This document shows positions 8,303 through 16,209 of a DNA stretch of 47,825 nt, piece after piece. A program made the position numbers and the translations under genes. The first letter of the stretch is position 1. Each line of letters starts with the position of its first letter. Origin of the DNA: JAJPXC01 sp964520525 (GTDB lineage Bacteria > Bacteroidota > Bacteroidia > Bacteroidales > Muribaculaceae). The stretch covers positions 1 to 47,825 of the forward strand of contig CAZFNR010000010.1 in the NCBI GenBank assembly GCA_964520525.1. The letters run 5' to 3'. The notes under the pieces are model-generated. The model was given only the letters and a program-made list of their open reading frames with translations, was not told the DNA's origin and searched no databases.

Positions 8303-8847
8303 GATTCTTGCCGGTCATAGCTGTCGCTGCGTTTCTGGCGGTTGCCGCCGCCGGATGTAACACATCGGGTTGTCTCGACAATCAGAACAGCTTGCCGCTC
8401 GCCGGTTTCTATGATAGTGCGACCGGAGCTGCCGTATCGCTCGACTCGCTTGACATCGGTGGCGTCGGAGCGGTCAATGATTCTTTGCTTTTGGAGGCCG
8501 GGCAGGCGGCGTCGAGCGTCTACCTGCCGCTGCGCTCGCAAAAAGATTTCACTGAGTTTTTCGTCCATTACGCTTACTCGGCATCGGGACTTGATGACCC
8601 GGCGTTGAACGATACCATCGGTTTCGCCTACGAGTCGGAGCCATATTTCGCGTCGGAGGAGTGCGGGGCTATGTACCGCTACAAGGTGAGCCGTCTCGAC
8701 TATACCACTCATCTGATTGATTCGGTGGTGCTTGTTGATTCGCTCATCACCAATTTCGACATCGAGCGGTTGCGGATATATTTCAAAATAGCGACAGTAG
8801 AGTCAGATGGCGCAGAAAACCCCGATAACCTCGCAGATGAGTCATGA
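8299..8847 (+). CDS. DUF6452 family lipoprotein
   Basis: A 182-residue protein with an N-terminal signal and a lipobox-like AAAGC at residues 16-20, so likely a lipoprotein. The downstream NTSGCLDNQNSLPLAGFY resembles the Bacteroidales DUF6452 family, which has no known function. It overlaps the glycosyltransferase and the next gene by 4 bp each (ATGA), so the products are likely made together. Confidence in the gene is high, in the family name moderate. Confidence 0.8.
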   Translation: MRFLPVIAVAAFLAVAAAGCNTSGCLDNQNSLPLAGFYDSATGAAVSLDSLDIGGVGAVNDSLLLEAGQAASSVYLPLRSQKDFTEFFVHYAYSASGLDDPALNDTIGFAYESEPYFASEECGAMYRYKVSRLDYTTHLIDSVVLVDSLITNFDIERLRIYFKIATVESDGAENPDNLADES

Positions 8848-9785
8848 GACGATTACCGTTGACAATTATAGCATTTGTGGCGTTGGTGACCATGACGCTG
8901 ACGGCGCAGCGTCGCATCACCCCTGTGACCGCCCCACCCGTAGCGGGCAAGCCGGTGGAGACGGAGAAAACCGATACCGCCGCTTTTGACCCTTCGCGTC
9001 TCGTCCATTTTCATGACGCTGAGGGTAACGTGGTGCTTGTCGATACCGTGACGGGCCGCGAGGTCGCCGACACGACTTTATCCGCGGGAAAAGATACCCT
9101 CCCCAAGATGCGGTACCCGCTATGGTACACGGCCACTGTCGGGGTCGACCTTTGGGACCCCGTGATGAGGGCATTCGGGCAGCATTACGGACTAATCGGG
9201 TTCTCGGCCGGCGTGAATCTCCACAACCGTTACCGTCCGGTGGTGGAAATCGGGCTTGGCAACTCGTCTTATACCCCCGACGACGGTAATTATACCTATA
9301 AGGGTAAAACGGCTCCCTATTTCAAGATAGGGATGGACTATAATTTCCTCTATAATTCCAATCCTGCCTATGAGGCATATGCCGGGGTGCGTTTCGGATT
9401 CTCGCATTTCAGCTACGAACTGACCGATATAACCGTCAATTCGCCATATTGGGATGAGACTACACGGTTTAACATCCCGTCGCAGAGCGTATCGGCATCT
9501 TATTTCGAACTGCTGTTCGGCATCAAGGTGAGGGTGTGGCGCGACATATCCCTCGGGTGGTCACTGCGCTATCACTCGATAATGAATGACGGCAATCCCC
9601 GCTACGGCGCCCCCTGGTATATCCCCGGCTATGGCACTCGCGGCAGCTCCTGGGCGGGAGGTTTCTCGGTTTATTATACCATCCCGCTGAACAAGCGGCG
9701 TGCTCCGGCGGTTGGAAATGAGACCGGTGAGCCGGTACATTCCGAACCGCTATCTCCGCCGGCCCAAACAGCAGAGCAACAATGA
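8844..9785 (+). CDS. DUF6048 family outer-membrane beta-barrel-like protein
   Basis: A 313-residue exported protein with a signal peptide (about 1-20, ending LTAQ), a disordered Pro/Thr linker, and a C-terminal region of alternating aromatic beta strands (for example YPLWYTATVGVDLW, NYTYKGKTAPYFKIGMDYNF, YEAYAGVRFGFSHF, ISLGWSLRYHS). This pattern fits an 8-stranded outer-membrane barrel and the DUF6048 family. A short Pro-rich tail follows the barrel. It overlaps both neighbours by ATGA. The conserved pairing DUF6452-DUF6048 behind a glycosyltransferase suggests an envelope function, unproven. Confidence 0.82.
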   Translation: MRRLPLTIIAFVALVTMTLTAQRRITPVTAPPVAGKPVETEKTDTAAFDPSRLVHFHDAEGNVVLVDTVTGREVADTTLSAGKDTLPKMRYPLWYTATVGVDLWDPVMRAFGQHYGLIGFSAGVNLHNRYRPVVEIGLGNSSYTPDDGNYTYKGKTAPYFKIGMDYNFLYNSNPAYEAYAGVRFGFSHFSYELTDITVNSPYWDETTRFNIPSQSVSASYFELLFGIKVRVWRDISLGWSLRYHSIMNDGNPRYGAPWYIPGYGTRGSSWAGGFSVYYTIPLNKRRAPAVGNETGEPVHSEPLSPPAQTAEQQ

Positions 9786-10534
9786 GAAGTATATTGATTA
9801 TCGGAGCGTCGTCGGGGATAGGACGGCAGGTTGCCCTCGATTTTGCGAGGGGGGGGTGGCGTGTCGGCATAGCCGCTCGCAGTGAGGAGCGGCTGAAGGA
9901 GATTAAATCGCAGTATCCCGACCGCATCGCCTACTCGGTCATAGATGTGACCGCCGCTGACGCGCCGCAGCGTTTTCTCGACTTGATAGAGCTGACAGGC
10001 GGGATGGATGTGCTGTTGATGTCGGCGGGTGTCGGGTGGATGAATCCCTCGCTCGATGGTTTGGTTGATGTCAACACCGTGGCTGTCAATTGCGACGGTT
10101 TCGTCAAGATAATCGACGCCGCCTACAACTACTATAAGTCAGCGTCCATGGCTGAACGGGGGCATATCGCCGCCATCACATCGGTCGCGGGGACAAAGGG
10201 GATAGGGATAGCGGCCTCATATAGCGCGTCAAAGCGTTTTCAAAGCACATATATCGACGCGCTTGAGCAGCTTGCGCGTCAAGAGGGCGTGACGGTTGAT
10301 TTCACTGACATCAGGCCGGGGTTTATCGACACCCCGCTTCTCGACGGCTCTCATGACCTGCCGATGACTATGTCGCTCGGTTATGCCGTGCCGAAAGTGG
10401 AGCGTGCCATACACCATCGCCGCCGTATAGCCTATATAGACCAGCGTTGGGGTGCGCTTACGGCTCTGTGGCGGGCGTTGCCCCGAGCCGTCTGGAAACG
10501 CATGAGATTGACTGTCAACCAAAAACGAACATAA
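9782..10534 (+). CDS. Short-chain dehydrogenase/reductase
   Basis: Classical SDR of 250 residues. The Rossmann motif GASSGIG is at residues 8-14, the NAG-equivalent motif reads LLMSAGVG, the catalytic Ser lies in ITSVAG, and the Tyr/Lys pair in SYSASKRF. RPGFIDTPLL after the active site matches NADP-dependent SDRs of the DltE/YdfG type. The substrate cannot be inferred. Start overlaps the DUF6048 stop by ATGA; rpiB follows after 36 nt, so this ends the tightly coupled part of the operon. Confidence 0.93.
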   Translation: MRSILIIGASSGIGRQVALDFARGGWRVGIAARSEERLKEIKSQYPDRIAYSVIDVTAADAPQRFLDLIELTGGMDVLLMSAGVGWMNPSLDGLVDVNTVAVNCDGFVKIIDAAYNYYKSASMAERGHIAAITSVAGTKGIGIAASYSASKRFQSTYIDALEQLARQEGVTVDFTDIRPGFIDTPLLDGSHDLPMTMSLGYAVPKVERAIHHRRRIAYIDQRWGALTALWRALPRAVWKRMRLTVNQKRT

Positions 10535-10570
10535 ACGAAACATTCACAATACACATCAAGAGATAAAATC

Positions 10571-11026
10571 ATGTCAATATTAAAATCTGGAAAAAAAGTA
10601 GCTCTTTGCAGCGATCATGCCGGGTATGAGCTGAAGTCGATAATCGAGGGTTATCTCATGTCGCAGGATATTGAGTATGAGGATTTCGGGACAGATTCCG
10701 CCCAGAGTTGCGACTATCCCGATTACGCTCATCCCTGCGCCGCCGCCATCGAGGCAGGTCGTTGCTATCCCGGGATTGCGATGTGTGGCTCAGGCAATGG
10801 CATCTCGATGACACTGAATAAGCATCAGGGCATCCGCGCCGCTCTTTGCTGGACTGTTGAACTTGCCACGCTGGCGCGTCAGCACAACGACGCTAACGTG
10901 CTCGTGCTGCCGGCGCGTTTTATCGAGCCGACGACGGCTTTGGCTATCATTGACGCATTTCTGAACACTCCGTTTGAGGGTGGCCGCCATGAGGCTCGCG
11001 TGGCCAAGATTCCGGTTTCACACTAA
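10571..11026 (+). CDS. rpiB: Ribose-5-phosphate isomerase B
   Basis: RpiB/LacAB family enzyme (151 residues) that interconverts ribose 5-phosphate and ribulose 5-phosphate in the pentose phosphate pathway. It has the N-terminal CSDHAGYELK phosphate-binding region, the conserved CDYPDYAHP motif, and the active-site loop MCGSGNGISM followed by NKHQGIRAALC. The HND-ANVL-LPARF segment is also typical. Full length for the family. It follows the SDR gene by 36 nt and precedes a small membrane protein by 14 nt; it may be co-transcribed. Confidence 0.96.
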   Translation: MSILKSGKKVALCSDHAGYELKSIIEGYLMSQDIEYEDFGTDSAQSCDYPDYAHPCAAAIEAGRCYPGIAMCGSGNGISMTLNKHQGIRAALCWTVELATLARQHNDANVLVLPARFIEPTTALAIIDAFLNTPFEGGRHEARVAKIPVSH

Positions 11027-11040
11027 AACACAATCACGAT

Positions 11041-11349
11041 ATGGAAGAGAATAAGAAGGTAGATGCCGATGAGGCTCGGCAGCCTGAAGAGCAACAACCT
11101 GCCAACAAGTTGGGCCGGGTGGCTTTATGGGTGGCGATAGTTGCATGGGTGGTGTTTATCATCAGTGCCTTTTTGCCGTACCGCGCAAGCCTTGCGAGCG
11201 GCGCGTTGAGTGTGATAATCGCGGCGGTGGCGTTTGTGATGGGGTTGGTGTCGTTGAGACGCAAGCCTCGAACCGCATCGATAGCGTCGTTGGTTCACTC
11301 GGGTGTTATCCTCATTATCTTCATCCTTGCGTTAGTAATCTTATTGTGA
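11041..11349 (+). CDS. Small membrane protein, function unknown
   Basis: A 102-residue protein with a charged hydrophilic N-terminus (1-26) and three hydrophobic helices (about 28-47, 51-68 and 80-101), the last ending at the C-terminus. It resembles DUF4190-like small membrane proteins in layout but I cannot assign a family firmly. It begins 14 nt after rpiB and ends 40 nt before the next gene, so it probably belongs to the same transcript. Confidence 0.7.
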   Translation: MEENKKVDADEARQPEEQQPANKLGRVALWVAIVAWVVFIISAFLPYRASLASGALSVIIAAVAFVMGLVSLRRKPRTASIASLVHSGVILIIFILALVILL

Positions 11350-11389
11350 GATTAAGGCGTTTTGAACAAAACTAATTAAGACAGTAAAT

Positions 11390-11818
11390 ATGAAAAACAG
11401 ATTGTTAGCATTCGTTGTCGCTGTTATCGCAGCCATAGGCGCCATGTCGGCGCAGACAGCAGCCGAAGTCAAAGCCTCGGTCAAAAAGATGGAGAGCGCG
11501 TCGACTGATTGCAACCAGGGTTCGGAGCCTTTCTGCAAGTTTATCGCCAAGTTTTCCAGTGACAAGGATTTCATGGAGTCGCGATTGAGAATCTCAGATT
11601 CGCAGCGGGGGCAGTTTGCCGACCTGCTCACACCTGAGACGTTCACCGCTAAAGAGCCTTTCGCCAAGGATGGCGAAGAGTATTACCAGGCGTGGGGCGA
11701 GCTCCAGCGCAACTCGGCATATCTCGATTGCGGTTATGTCGATTCGTTCTCAGACCACACGTTTGAGTTCAAACGCGTCGGCGAGAAATGGTATCTCGCC
11801 AAAATCGTCGTGGAGTAA
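11390..11818 (+). CDS. Secreted DUF4348-like protein
   Basis: A 142-residue exported protein: residues 1-21 form a signal peptide ending MSAQ. The mature part has two Cys (in STDCNQ and EPFCKF) that could pair, and a C-terminal FEFKRVGEKWYLAKIV strand pair. The pattern FCKFIAKFSSDKDFMESRL and the final W-L resemble DUF4348-type periplasmic proteins of Bacteroidales; the assignment is tentative and function is unknown. It ends the rightward group and is followed by a strong hairpin terminator. Confidence 0.7.
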   Translation: MKNRLLAFVVAVIAAIGAMSAQTAAEVKASVKKMESASTDCNQGSEPFCKFIAKFSSDKDFMESRLRISDSQRGQFADLLTPETFTAKEPFAKDGEEYYQAWGELQRNSAYLDCGYVDSFSDHTFEFKRVGEKWYLAKIVVE

Positions 11819-11874
11819 CCCCGCTTCAAGCCGGTTTTCGAATCAGGCTCTGTCACCGGATAGGGATAATGAAA

Positions 11875-11907
11875 AAGTCGCTGAAATTGTCTTAATTTCA
11901 GCGACTT
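11875..11907. terminator. Bidirectional terminator hairpin
   Basis: Perfect 14-bp inverted repeat (AAGTCGCTGAAATT and complement) with a 5-nt loop. It separates the rightward secreted-protein gene from the leftward tRNA-Lys gene and can serve both. Confidence 0.85.
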
Positions 11908-11929
11908 GCTTTGTCTTGCCGTTTTGGTT

Positions 11930-12005
11930 TGGTGACCCCGGAGAGGCTCGAACTCTCGACCCAATGATTAAGAGTCATTTGCTCTACCAACTGAGCTACG
12001 GAGTC
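11930..12005 (-). tRNA. tRNA-Lys (anticodon CTT)
   Basis: The minus strand folds as a cloverleaf: acceptor GACTCCG paired with CGGGGTC, discriminator A, and encoded CCA (11930-11932). The D arm is AGCTCAGTTGGTAGAGC. The anticodon arm AATGA-CTCTTAA-TCATT gives anticodon CTT, which reads AAG lysine. The T arm is GAGAG-TTCGAGC-CTCTC. Length is 76 nt with CCA. A TAnnTTTG promoter lies about 40 nt upstream. Confidence 0.96.
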
Positions 12006-12046
12006 ATAGTGAACTTTGCGTGACGGACTCTTCCGCAAATGCGATG

Positions 12047-12076
12047 CAAAGGTAAGACAATTTTCTAAAATGTCAA
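12047..12076 (-). promoter_or_regulatory. Promoter of tRNA-Lys
   Basis: Minus strand TTG (12074-12076), 19-nt spacer, TACCTTTG (12047-12054), matching the Bacteroidota consensus, about 40 nt before the mature tRNA 5' end. Confidence 0.75.
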
Positions 12077-12126
12077 AAAAACTTCCGGAAAATTTTGCAG
12101 ACGCAGTCGATGTCAGGCGCGCGGGG

Positions 12127-12786
12127 TCAGGAGGTGTGGGTTGTGGTTGTTGAGAAGAATACTGGTTTTGACTTGTTTTTGTTCTTGGATTTTGATTTGT
12201 CTTTTTTGCCGGAGGGTTTGTTTTTTACGATGGTTTGGATTTTGGGCGAATAGTCGTCCCAGTCGATGTTGTCGAGCAGTCGCGCCACGGAGTCGACGTA
12301 ATTTAACTGTTCACTTCCGTCGAGCGAGAGGATGTCGATGAACTCCCCGCCGCTGAAGCCCATCTTTACCCCGTTGATTATGATGTAGCTTTCGTCTTTG
12401 GGGTGGCTGGAGTATACTTTTCGCTCTACTGAGAGGATGGCTCCGTTTTGGTTCTCTACGAGGTTGTATTCGGCTTTGGCGTCCTTGGTGCGGAATGTCA
12501 GCGACATTATACCATCCTTTGTCCTGGTGGCTTCGGTGGAGTTCACCCGCTCGCGTTCAAAAGCCGCCCTTATGCGTTTTAGGTGGTTTGATGAGGGCAT
12601 GATGATTGTCTTTGATTCCTTGTCAATTTTTTTAGTCGCCGGGTTGCGTTTCTCGGTGTAGTATACCTGAACGTCGGACTGTTTTTCGAGCCGTGCGATT
12701 TCGTCGTCAATCGCTTTTTGCGCTGAGAGCGAGAGCGTTGCGGCTAACGTGGCGGCGAGAGTGAGGAGTAGTCGTGAAATTTTCAT
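12127..12786 (-). CDS. Secreted protein of ECF sigma operon (DUF5024-like)
   Basis: A 219-residue exported protein with a signal peptide (1-22, ending LSLSAQ), an alpha/beta middle and a Lys/Ser-rich low-complexity tail from about 190. It resembles DUF5024 proteins that accompany small ECF sigma operons in Bacteroidales, though I hold the family name loosely. The segment ESYIIINGVKMGFSGGEF near residue 133 shares SYII-NGVK with the neighbouring putative anti-sigma protein. It starts 14 nt after that gene, so it is co-transcribed and may be the regulated or sensing output of the system. Confidence 0.78.
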   Translation of the reverse strand: MKISRLLLTLAATLAATLSLSAQKAIDDEIARLEKQSDVQVYYTEKRNPATKKIDKESKTIIMPSSNHLKRIRAAFERERVNSTEATRTKDGIMSLTFRTKDAKAEYNLVENQNGAILSVERKVYSSHPKDESYIIINGVKMGFSGGEFIDILSLDGSEQLNYVDSVARLLDNIDWDDYSPKIQTIVKNKPSGKKDKSKSKNKNKSKPVFFSTTTTHTS

Positions 12787-12800
12787 ATATGGTCTTTTTA

Positions 12801-13343
12801 TTAGTTAACGTCGTGAATAGTCCGAAGTATCATTTGACGGGTCATCGAGTCGGAAATTCCTGCCAGTTCGGTCTCCCAAATGTCGGGGACGTTCTTGATG
12901 CTTGCGACGAGGTTGCTGATGCTGTCGGCGATTTGTTCGGCTCTGCGTAGCTGAGGGAGTATGCGGTCGATGTCAGTGCATTTTACCCCGTTGACTATAA
13001 TGTAGCTTCCGCTATAGGCGATTTGTTGGTCGTTGAGGCGGGTATGTGGCTTGAGAACGGCGAATCCGATGGTTGCGAGTATCGCAACCGACGCCGCTAA
13101 GCCTGCCGCGAATCGGAACCGGCTTATGGCGGGTTGTCGGAGCTTAACCGGTTTCCCGGTCGTTACGTTGTCGGCTGAAAGGGATTCGTACCATTGCATC
13201 ATCGATCGGTATTGCTGCAACACCGGGGCTACATCGTCTGTGGCGAAGTAGCGGTAGAGTTGCTGCTCCTCGGCTATCGTAGTGGCGCCGTTTAGAAACT
13301 TTTCCATCAGAGCCTGTGCCTGTCGGTCGTCCATAGTCTTCAT
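12801..13343 (-). CDS. Putative anti-sigma factor, single-pass membrane protein
   Basis: A 180-residue protein with a cytosolic N-terminal helical region (1-75; EKFLNGATTIAEEQQLYRYF resembles the Bacteroidota anti-sigma N-terminus), one membrane helix (about 77-96) and a periplasmic domain with SYIIVNGVKCTDIDRILPQL. The gene overlaps the ECF sigma stop as TAATG, implying translational coupling, and lacks the FecR domain of SusC-linked anti-sigmas. By position and layout it probably binds the sigma factor and releases it upon an envelope signal. An alternative start is the in-frame ATG four codons in. Confidence 0.8.
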   Translation of the reverse strand: MKTMDDRQAQALMEKFLNGATTIAEEQQLYRYFATDDVAPVLQQYRSMMQWYESLSADNVTTGKPVKLRQPAISRFRFAAGLAASVAILATIGFAVLKPHTRLNDQQIAYSGSYIIVNGVKCTDIDRILPQLRRAEQIADSISNLVASIKNVPDIWETELAGISDSMTRQMILRTIHDVN

Positions 13344-13834
13344 TACTTTTGAATAAACATTAGTTTGACTTTATGTCGGGCACGTGACAATGCCACGCGC
13401 ACCGCGCCCGGAGAGGAACCGATTAAAGCCGCAATCTCCTCGGTCTCCATCCCCTCGATGTGCCGCATCCTGATGATGGCCTGTTGAGAGTCGGGGAGCC
13501 TCGAAATCAGCCTGTCGATGTGCTCGGCTTCTTCGCAACGTATCACCGTCTCTTCGGGCGACGGTTCAGTCGGGGTGAATACGGCTTCGTCGAATGAGAC
13601 TTCGTTTCCGCCGCGCTGCCGAAAGCGGGAGATGGCCAAGTTGCGCGCGATGACGCAGGCGAGAGCCTCGGGATGGTCGTAGGCGTCGAGCTTTTCACCC
13701 ATAGTCCAGAGCTTTAGGAGAGCGTCTTGAGCGACATCGTCGGCTGTCTCGGCATCTTTGACGATGTTGAGAGCTATTCGATAGATGTCGGGACGCATCC
13801 GTCGGGCGAGGATTTCAAAGTTTTTTCGGTCCAT
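13343..13834 (-). CDS. ECF-type RNA polymerase sigma factor
   Basis: A 163-residue sigma-70 family protein with region 2 (about 8-75; IYRIALNIVKDAETADDVAQDALLKLW) and region 4 (about 105-158; LPDSQQAIIRMRHIEGMETEEIAALIGSS, helix-turn-helix, then VRVALSRARHKVK). No region 3, so ECF class. Acts with its neighbour, a probable membrane anti-sigma, and a secreted protein; no SusC/SusD pair is adjacent, so it is not a typical PUL sigma. A TAnnTTTG element lies about 40 nt upstream. Confidence 0.95.
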   Translation of the reverse strand: MDRKNFEILARRMRPDIYRIALNIVKDAETADDVAQDALLKLWTMGEKLDAYDHPEALACVIARNLAISRFRQRGGNEVSFDEAVFTPTEPSPEETVIRCEEAEHIDRLISRLPDSQQAIIRMRHIEGMETEEIAALIGSSPGAVRVALSRARHKVKLMFIQK

Positions 13835-13874
13835 TCACTTGTATGACGCAACCACCCATATAAACGTTACATTA

Positions 13875-13882
13875 CAAAAATA
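13875..13882 (-). promoter_or_regulatory. -7 element for the ECF sigma operon
   Basis: Minus-strand TATTTTTG, TAnnTTTG consensus, about 41 nt upstream of the sigma start. No TTG at the expected -33 position. Confidence 0.5.
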
Positions 13883-13936
13883 GAAAAATTACGCATGAGA
13901 TTAGAAAAATTTATGCAGAGGTTCGCGGAAATTAGC

Positions 13937-13944
13937 TAAGTTTG
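13937..13944 (+). promoter_or_regulatory. -7 element for the rel operon
   Basis: TAAGTTTG matches TAnnTTTG, 30 nt upstream of the ATG at 13974. The -33 region is not a clear TTG. It is divergent from the sigma-operon element about 55 nt away. Confidence 0.55.
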
Positions 13945-13973
13945 TAGGGAATAAATATAATGCAAGGAATGTT

Positions 13974-16205
13974 ATGACCCAAAACTCAACGATATCGCCG
14001 ACCGATGAGGACCGCATGATTGAAGCAGCCTATCAGGAAGTGGTTACCGGCTACCTCAAAAGCAACCACCGCAAGAAGGTAGAGATAATCGACCGGGCTT
14101 TCCGCTTTGCCAAAGAGGCTCACAAGGGGATACGCCGTCGGTCGGGGGAGCCGTATATCCTGCATCCGATTGCCGTTGCGAAAATCGCGAGTCAGGAAAT
14201 AGGGCTTGGCTCGACTTCGATTTGCGCCGCTCTGCTTCATGATGTCGTTGAGGACACTGATTACACAGTAGAGGATATTGAGCAGCATTTCGGGCCTAAG
14301 ATTGCGCAGATTGTCGCCGGATTGACAAAGATTTCGGGCGGGATATTCGGCGACAAGGCTTCGGCTCAGGCAGAGAATTTCAGGAAATTGTTGCTGACGA
14401 TGTCGGAGGATATACGCGTGGTGCTGATAAAGATGGCGGACCGGTTGCACAATATGCGTACATTAGGGTCGATGGCTCCGAACAAGCAGTATAAAATCGC
14501 TGGCGAGACGTTGTATATCTATGCGCCGCTCGCTCATCGCTTGGGGCTTTTCGCTATCAAGACCGAGCTTGAGGATCTCAGTTTCAAATATGAGCACCCG
14601 GCGGCGTATGCTCGAATTTCGCAACAAATCAAGGAATCCGAGGGACCGCGGTCGGCTGAGTACAATGATTTTCTTCTCCCGATTGAGGAGAAGTTGCGTG
14701 GTTTGGGGTTGACGTTCGAGGCCAAGGCGCGTCTGAAGTCAAACTATTCCATTTGGAAGAAGATGGAAACCAAGCATATACCGTTTGAGGAGGTGTATGA
14801 CCTGTATGCCGTCAGGATAATCTTTGAGTGTGATGACCAGTCGAAGGAGAAGAATATCTGTTGGAACATCTACTCGGCCATAACCGACCTGTACAAGCCT
14901 CACCCCGACCGCACCCGCGACTGGCTTAGCAATCCCAAGGCCAACGGCTATCAGGCGTTGCACTTAACGGTGATGGGCCCTGACGGCAACTGGGTGGAGG
15001 TGCAGATACGCAGCCGCCGCATGGACGAAATCGCAGAGAAAGGTTTTGCCGCTCACTGGAAATACAAAATCGGAGAGGGCGATGAGGAGTCGGAGCTTAA
15101 TGTGTGGCTACGCACCATCAAGGATATTCTTGATAATCCGGAGCCGACGGCGATGGATTTTCTTGACACGCTGAAACTTAATCTATTCTCGTCGGAAATA
15201 GTGGTGTTCACTCCTAAGGGTGAGCTGATTACGCTTCCCAACAATTCTACGGTGCTCGATGTGGCGTTTTCGCTGCACAGCCAGATAGGGATGCACTGCA
15301 TAGCCGGCAAGGTCAACCATAAGCTCGTGCCGCTGTCGCACCGTTTGCAGAGCGGTGACCAGGTTGAGGTGCTGACATCGCAGTCGCAGCTTCCTCAGCC
15401 CGAATGGCTCAACTACCTTGCGACAGCCAAGGGTAAGACGCGTCTTCGCGCCGCTTTGCGCAAGGAACTTCAGCCGGTCATAGACCGGGGGGCTGAAATT
15501 TGGGAGAAGTTGCTTGAGGAGCGTTCGATAGAGCCGACCAATGAGGTTGTGACGAAAGTGCTCGGCAATTATCATCTGACCAATCGTGAGGAGCTTTATC
15601 TGATGCTCGGACGGGATGAGGTGCTGCCTCAGGATTTGGTGATTCCGGGAACCGGATCGGCTCAGTCGCAGTCGATTTGGAAGAAGCTGTTGCGCCGCAA
15701 CCGCGGGGCCGAGACTGTCCCCCCCGAGTCGACAAATAAACATCCGAAGGTGAACACGAAGGAGACTTATGTGTTGCACTATGACGAGACCGGTGCGAAT
15801 TTCAAGCTTGCCGATTGCTGCAATCCTATCCCCGGCGATGAGGTGTTGGGGTTTGTCGACGACAATAACGAAGTGGTGGTGCATTCGCTGATATGCCCCC
15901 GCGCTCTCGCTATGAAGGCGAGTATGGGCCCGCGCATCGTCTCTACCCGTTGGGATGTCACTGCGGGGAAGTTTCTCGCTCATGTTCGCATCGAGGGGGT
16001 GGACCGTCAGGGCATCTTGCAGGAGTTGATACAGATGATTTCCACCAATATGTCACTCGATATACGTCGTCTCGACATCGAGGCCGAGAAAGAAGTGTTC
16101 CACTGTGACCTGAATGTCAGGGTCGATGACACCGAGGTGGTTAACGATTTATGTTCCAAAGTCAAAAAAATAAATGGCGTCAAGCGCGCGCGCCGCATCT
16201 ATTGA
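13974..16205 (+). CDS. relA: RelA/SpoT bifunctional (p)ppGpp synthetase/hydrolase
   Basis: Long RSH protein (743 residues) controlling the stringent response. The N-terminal HD hydrolase domain (about 45-190) retains the catalytic HDVVEDT and the later KMADRLHNMRT. The synthetase domain (about 240-360) has YSIWKKM, VYDLYAVRI, and NGYQALHLTVMGP followed by VEVQIRS and HWKYK. TGS (about 400-465; VFTPKGELITLPNNSTVLD) and a C-terminal ACT domain (about 665-743) follow, with a zinc-finger-like CCNPIPGD in between. Because both catalytic centres look intact, it should both make and degrade the alarmone. The next gene, a 7TM-HD protein, begins 4 nt after the stop. Confidence 0.97.
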   Translation: MTQNSTISPTDEDRMIEAAYQEVVTGYLKSNHRKKVEIIDRAFRFAKEAHKGIRRRSGEPYILHPIAVAKIASQEIGLGSTSICAALLHDVVEDTDYTVEDIEQHFGPKIAQIVAGLTKISGGIFGDKASAQAENFRKLLLTMSEDIRVVLIKMADRLHNMRTLGSMAPNKQYKIAGETLYIYAPLAHRLGLFAIKTELEDLSFKYEHPAAYARISQQIKESEGPRSAEYNDFLLPIEEKLRGLGLTFEAKARLKSNYSIWKKMETKHIPFEEVYDLYAVRIIFECDDQSKEKNICWNIYSAITDLYKPHPDRTRDWLSNPKANGYQALHLTVMGPDGNWVEVQIRSRRMDEIAEKGFAAHWKYKIGEGDEESELNVWLRTIKDILDNPEPTAMDFLDTLKLNLFSSEIVVFTPKGELITLPNNSTVLDVAFSLHSQIGMHCIAGKVNHKLVPLSHRLQSGDQVEVLTSQSQLPQPEWLNYLATAKGKTRLRAALRKELQPVIDRGAEIWEKLLEERSIEPTNEVVTKVLGNYHLTNREELYLMLGRDEVLPQDLVIPGTGSAQSQSIWKKLLRRNRGAETVPPESTNKHPKVNTKETYVLHYDETGANFKLADCCNPIPGDEVLGFVDDNNEVVVHSLICPRALAMKASMGPRIVSTRWDVTAGKFLAHVRIEGVDRQGILQELIQMISTNMSLDIRRLDIEAEKEVFHCDLNVRVDDTEVVNDLCSKVKKINGVKRARRIY

Positions 16206-16209
16206 ACCG

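Noticed and set aside
15183..15983. 266-codon open frame on the minus strand inside relA
   Set aside because: It lies antisense to a certain relA domain; composition is a shadow of codon usage and no family is recognisable.
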